This document shows positions 41,130-43,226 of a DNA stretch of 43,226 bases, piece after piece. Made by a program: the position numbers and the translations under genes. The stretch's first letter is position 1, and every line of letters starts with the position of its first letter. The notes beneath the pieces are model-generated. The model saw nothing but the letters and a program-made list of their open reading frames with translations. It ran no database searches and was not told the origin of the DNA. Source of the stretch: Methanobacteriota archaeon (lineage in GTDB: Archaea > Thermoplasmatota > Thermoplasmata > Methanomassiliicoccales > UBA472); contig JAAYDU010000069.1 of assembly GCA_012729095.1 (NCBI GenBank), positions 1 through 43,226 of the forward strand. The letters run 5' to 3'.

Positions 41130-42290
41130 TCATCTCCCCAGGGCCTTGTGGGCCTTGCCAAGCTCTCCTGCGGATTGGGCGGCGAGAGTGGACAGCTCGC
41201 CCGCCAGGACCAGGGCTGCGGCGATCTCGGCCAGTTTCTTGGCCTTTCCAGCGCCCAGGCATCCCATCATGGACAGTGCTTCGCTCTGACAGGGAAGCCT
41301 GGTGCCGCCCCCGACCGTCCCCACCTCCAGACAGGGTAGCCGCACCGACAGGTACACGCCTTCATCGCAGGGCTCGCAGGTGGTGCTGACCATGCTTCCC
41401 TCGACAACCTGGGCAGCGTCCTGCCCGGTGGCTATGTAAAGGGCCGCGAGCATGTTGGCGGCATGGGCGTTGGAGCCGTAGGAGAGCGACATGCCGCTGC
41501 CGACCAGGTTCTTTCGGTAGCAGGTCTCCACCATCGCCTCTGGCGTGGTGTGCAGCTTGTCACCTACGAGTTCGGCTGGAACGCGCACGTCGGCCAGAAC
41601 TGTCTTGCCCCTCCCGTCTATGAAATTGATGGCCGCCGGCTTCTTGTCAACGCACATGTTGCCCGAGACCGATATGAGTTTAATGTCTGTGCCTTCCTCG
41701 ATGAGCCTGCAAGCCGCCTCGGTGGCGATCGTGCACATGTTCATGCCCATGGCGTCCCCGGTGTCGTACGAGAACCTGAGGAACAACGAGCGCCCTGAGG
41801 CGAAGGCCCTGACCTTGACAAGCTTGCCGTGACCGGTGGTGGCTTCCGCCGCGGACCTGACCTCGTCCATATGCTGATCGACCCAGTCCACCACCCGCTT
41901 GCTGTCTCGCACCCCTTGTGTCCTGAACACCGGCGCCCGGGTCATCTCGTCCTTGATGATGATGGCCTCCGCCCCGCCGCTGGCGCTAATTATGGAAGCT
42001 CCGCGGTTCACCGAGGCGACCAGAGCGCCCTCGGTGGTGGCCAGGGGCACCAGGAACTCGCCGCTCGCGTGGTCCCCGTTCACCTTGATAGGACCGACGA
42101 AGCCCAGAGGCACCTGTGTGGTGCCGATCATGTTCTCCACGTTCTTCTCGGCGACGATGGGGTCGAAGGTGCAGTTGCCGGCATGCTCCAGCTTCACCCC
42201 GGTAAAGGATTCGACGGCCTTTCGGCGATCGTCCATGTCCGCCCGCGTCCTTCCCTTGTTCCGAAGGCCATCGTGAAAGCTCATCATCAC
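41130..42290 (-). CDS. hmgA: Hydroxymethylglutaryl-CoA reductase (NADPH), class I
   Basis: HMG-CoA reductase makes mevalonate for archaeal isoprenoid lipids. The 386-residue protein carries the class I motifs: PLATTEGALVASVNRG with the catalytic Glu, DAMGMNM, SGNMCVDKKPAAIN with the active lysine, NAHAANM and the C-terminal GTVGGGTRLP. The catalytic His of class I enzymes is not obvious near the short C terminus (GKAHKALGR may hold it). It has no membrane domain, as usual in archaea. Three consecutive ATGs open the gene; a TTATCTA element about 20-25 bp upstream suggests a leaderless start. Confidence 0.96.
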   Translation of the reverse strand: MMMSFHDGLRNKGRTRADMDDRRKAVESFTGVKLEHAGNCTFDPIVAEKNVENMIGTTQVPLGFVGPIKVNGDHASGEFLVPLATTEGALVASVNRGASIISASGGAEAIIIKDEMTRAPVFRTQGVRDSKRVVDWVDQHMDEVRSAAEATTGHGKLVKVRAFASGRSLFLRFSYDTGDAMGMNMCTIATEAACRLIEEGTDIKLISVSGNMCVDKKPAAINFIDGRGKTVLADVRVPAELVGDKLHTTPEAMVETCYRKNLVGSGMSLSYGSNAHAANMLAALYIATGQDAAQVVEGSMVSTTCEPCDEGVYLSVRLPCLEVGTVGGGTRLPCQSEALSMMGCLGAGKAKKLAEIAAALVLAGELSTLAAQSAGELGKAHKALGR

Positions 42291-42522
42291 AGAATCAGGA
42301 TCGTATTAGATAACCTTCTCGCCCCTTCCTCGGGTGCAAAAAGAGAGTTCAATTTATTTTTAAGAAAACAGGGGGATAATTAATTAAAGGCAACTGCTTA
42401 AAATCCGTTTTATCGCTCCAATTGATTTTCAATTCTACATATAGTTACGGGTTAATCTTTAATATCAGAAGCGTTCATGCGGTCGATTCAAGGTGCGAAC
42501 CACCTAGAGGGCGTTACCAGAA

Positions 42523-42945
42523 ATGTACACCATGAGTCCGAAGACGGGCAAGCTTCTGAGCGATGACGAAGCTATAGAGAAGTATGTGAAGGAGAACCAG
42601 TGGGGACTGGCAACCGCGATAGACCTTAGAAAATGCGATCCGGAGAAGATCCGCAGCAAGGATGTCATCACACAGTTCTCGATAGACCTTTGCGAGTACA
42701 TCAACATGAAGAGGTTCGGCGACCCCGTGGTCGTCCGGTTCGGGCCGATCCCCAAGGTCGAGGGATACTCGCTGGCCCAGCTGATCGAAACCTCCATGAT
42801 CTCCGGTCACTTCGCCGAGGACACCGACCGCGCGTTCATCGATGTTTTCAGCTGTAGGGAATACCCCCCGCAGAAGACGGCTGAGTACTGCAAGAAGTAC
42901 TTCGGCGCCGAGGAGATGGAGTACTCAGTATCGTTCAGGAATTAA
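42523..42945 (+). CDS. S-adenosylmethionine decarboxylase family protein (SpeD-like)
   Basis: The 140-residue protein resembles the small SpeD enzymes that make decarboxylated SAM for polyamines and use a self-made pyruvoyl group. Counting back from C111, the spacing to H96 (15) and S91 (20) equals that from Cys83 to His68 and Ser63 of the Thermotoga enzyme. The residue before the processing Ser is Thr (T90-S91) rather than Glu, and the flanking motif ETSMISGHFAED is atypical. It may be a SAM decarboxylase or a related pyruvoyl arginine decarboxylase. A small hairpin (42491-42505) lies in the leader before GAGGG. Confidence 0.75.
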   Translation: MYTMSPKTGKLLSDDEAIEKYVKENQWGLATAIDLRKCDPEKIRSKDVITQFSIDLCEYINMKRFGDPVVVRFGPIPKVEGYSLAQLIETSMISGHFAEDTDRAFIDVFSCREYPPQKTAEYCKKYFGAEEMEYSVSFRN

Positions 42946-42989
42946 AACGCTCGCCTGAAATATAGGACCGAAAAGATTTAACGCCCCAG

Positions 42990-43007
42990 CTGCGGCCACG
43001 GCCGCAG
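42990..43007 (+). terminator. GC-rich hairpin downstream of speD-like gene
   Basis: CTGCGGC and GCCGCAG form a perfect 7-bp stem with loop CACG, 44 bp after the stop codon. No T-run follows directly, but T5 occurs at about 43064-43069. It may help end the speD-like transcript. The rest of 42946-43142 contains no gene I can support. Confidence 0.35.
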
Positions 43008-43107
43008 TCTGGTTCCAACTTCTTCCAATCCCCCTTCTCCGTTATCGCTTTGATCGCAGCGATTTTTAGGCGCTAGAAGAGCCATTCTGTGCCAGGACCA
43101 TGGAAAG

Positions 43108-43117
43108 GTTTAAAATT
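43108..43117 (+). promoter_or_regulatory. TATA-like box for tRNA-Ile
   Basis: GTTTAAAATT lies about 30 bp before the first base of the tRNA, the normal distance for an archaeal tRNA promoter. Confidence 0.5.
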
Positions 43118-43142
43118 GAATGCCGCATTCGCCAATCCACTT

Positions 43143-43217
43143 GGGCCCATAGCTTAGCCTGGTTGGAGCGCCCGGCTGATAACCGGGAGGTCAGGTGTTC
43201 GAATCACCTTGGGCCCA
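43143..43217 (+). tRNA. tRNA-Ile (anticodon GAT)
   Basis: A full cloverleaf is visible: acceptor GGGCCCA/TGGGCCC with A73, D-arm with AGCCTGGTTGGAGC, anticodon stem CCCGG/CCGGG closing CTGATAA (anticodon GAT, codons ATC and ATT), and T-arm GGTGTTCGAATCACC. CCA is not encoded. The gene ends 9 bp before the window edge. Confidence 0.97.
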
Positions 43218-43226
43218 TCCATTTCA

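Noticed and set aside
42523-42945. SpeD-like protein as a dead enzyme lacking the catalytic serine
   Set aside because: A first alignment set Thr90 opposite the processing Ser, but fixing Cys111 and His96 by spacing puts Ser91 there with no gaps.
1-43226. CRISPR array, integrase, transposase or prophage
   Set aside because: No regular direct repeats, att-like duplications of tRNA ends, or recombinase motifs were seen on either strand.

Overview
This window looks like a piece of an archaeal chromosome, most likely from the Thermoplasmatota and perhaps near Methanomassiliicoccales. The evidence is a complete set of archaeal genes: SRP54, TrmY, archaeal-type PheT, class I HMG-CoA reductase, a PPAT-XTPase fusion, the two-part lipoate ligase LplA/LplB, a DUF1638 protein, an archaeal coiled-coil protein and a DUF2116-type Zn-ribbon protein. 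Many genes have a TATA-like box about 25-30 bp upstream of their start codon, as expected for leaderless or short-leader archaeal mRNAs. The DNA is GC-rich with dense, often overlapping genes. Family names are from reading the sequence; no database search was run, and the taxonomic placement is an inference.

Layout. (1) 1-3700, plus strand: a nitrate/sulfonate/taurine-type ABC importer (permease, ATPase, binding protein) translationally coupled to a UroD/MtbA-like methyltransferase with an altered metal motif. (2) 3725-7856, plus: lipoyl synthase, then E1-alpha, E1-beta and E2 of a 2-oxoacid dehydrogenase complex; no E3 gene is present. (3) 7853-10141, minus: nitroreductase, rubredoxin/ferredoxin-thioredoxin-reductase fusion, small CPHC thioredoxin-like protein, LplB and LplA, converging on E2. 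Regions 2 and 3 together hold both a lipoate-synthesis and a lipoate-attachment route. (4) 10228-13421, plus: MarC-like membrane protein, an unknown protein coupled to a thioredoxin, and HisD. (5) 13435-18582, minus: FMN-binding PPOX-fold protein, TIM-barrel isomerase-like protein, two methyltransferases, an ABC-F ATPase and an MBL-fold hydrolase. (6) 18679-21798: a small ORF coupled to a DUF1638 gene, a Zn-ribbon protein and a clade 3-type catalase. (7) 21799-25266: an AT-rich intergenic island, then a glycine betaine (OpuA-type) ABC transporter.

(8) 25427-28462: Mth938-like protein, AhpD-like protein, methyltransferase, small zinc-ribbon protein, tRNA-Ala(CGC) and a small membrane protein. 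(9) 28540-33334: PurB, divergent from a double RecA/KaiC-like ATPase that is followed by two tandem paralogous winged-helix regulators and a coiled-coil protein. (10) 33417-36702: a candidate small RNA with its own TATA box and T-tract, then SRP54, TrmY, Zn-ribbon membrane protein and PPAT-XTPase. (11) 36699-39236: two small Cys-rich proteins, a decayed VOC/glyoxalase pseudogene, an M29 aminopeptidase and two candidate short ORFs. (12) 39321-43217: tRNA-Ser(TGA) just behind pheT, HMG-CoA reductase, a SpeD-like decarboxylase and tRNA-Ile(GAT).

Functional picture: catalase, thioredoxins, FTR, nitroreductase and the AhpD-like protein suggest an organism that meets oxygen or oxidants. The betaine transporter suggests osmotic stress. 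The MtbA-like and DUF1638 proteins hint at methyl or corrinoid metabolism. TAG is an ordinary stop codon for several intact genes here, which argues against routine pyrrolysine readthrough. No CRISPR array, integrase, transposase or insertion sequence was seen.
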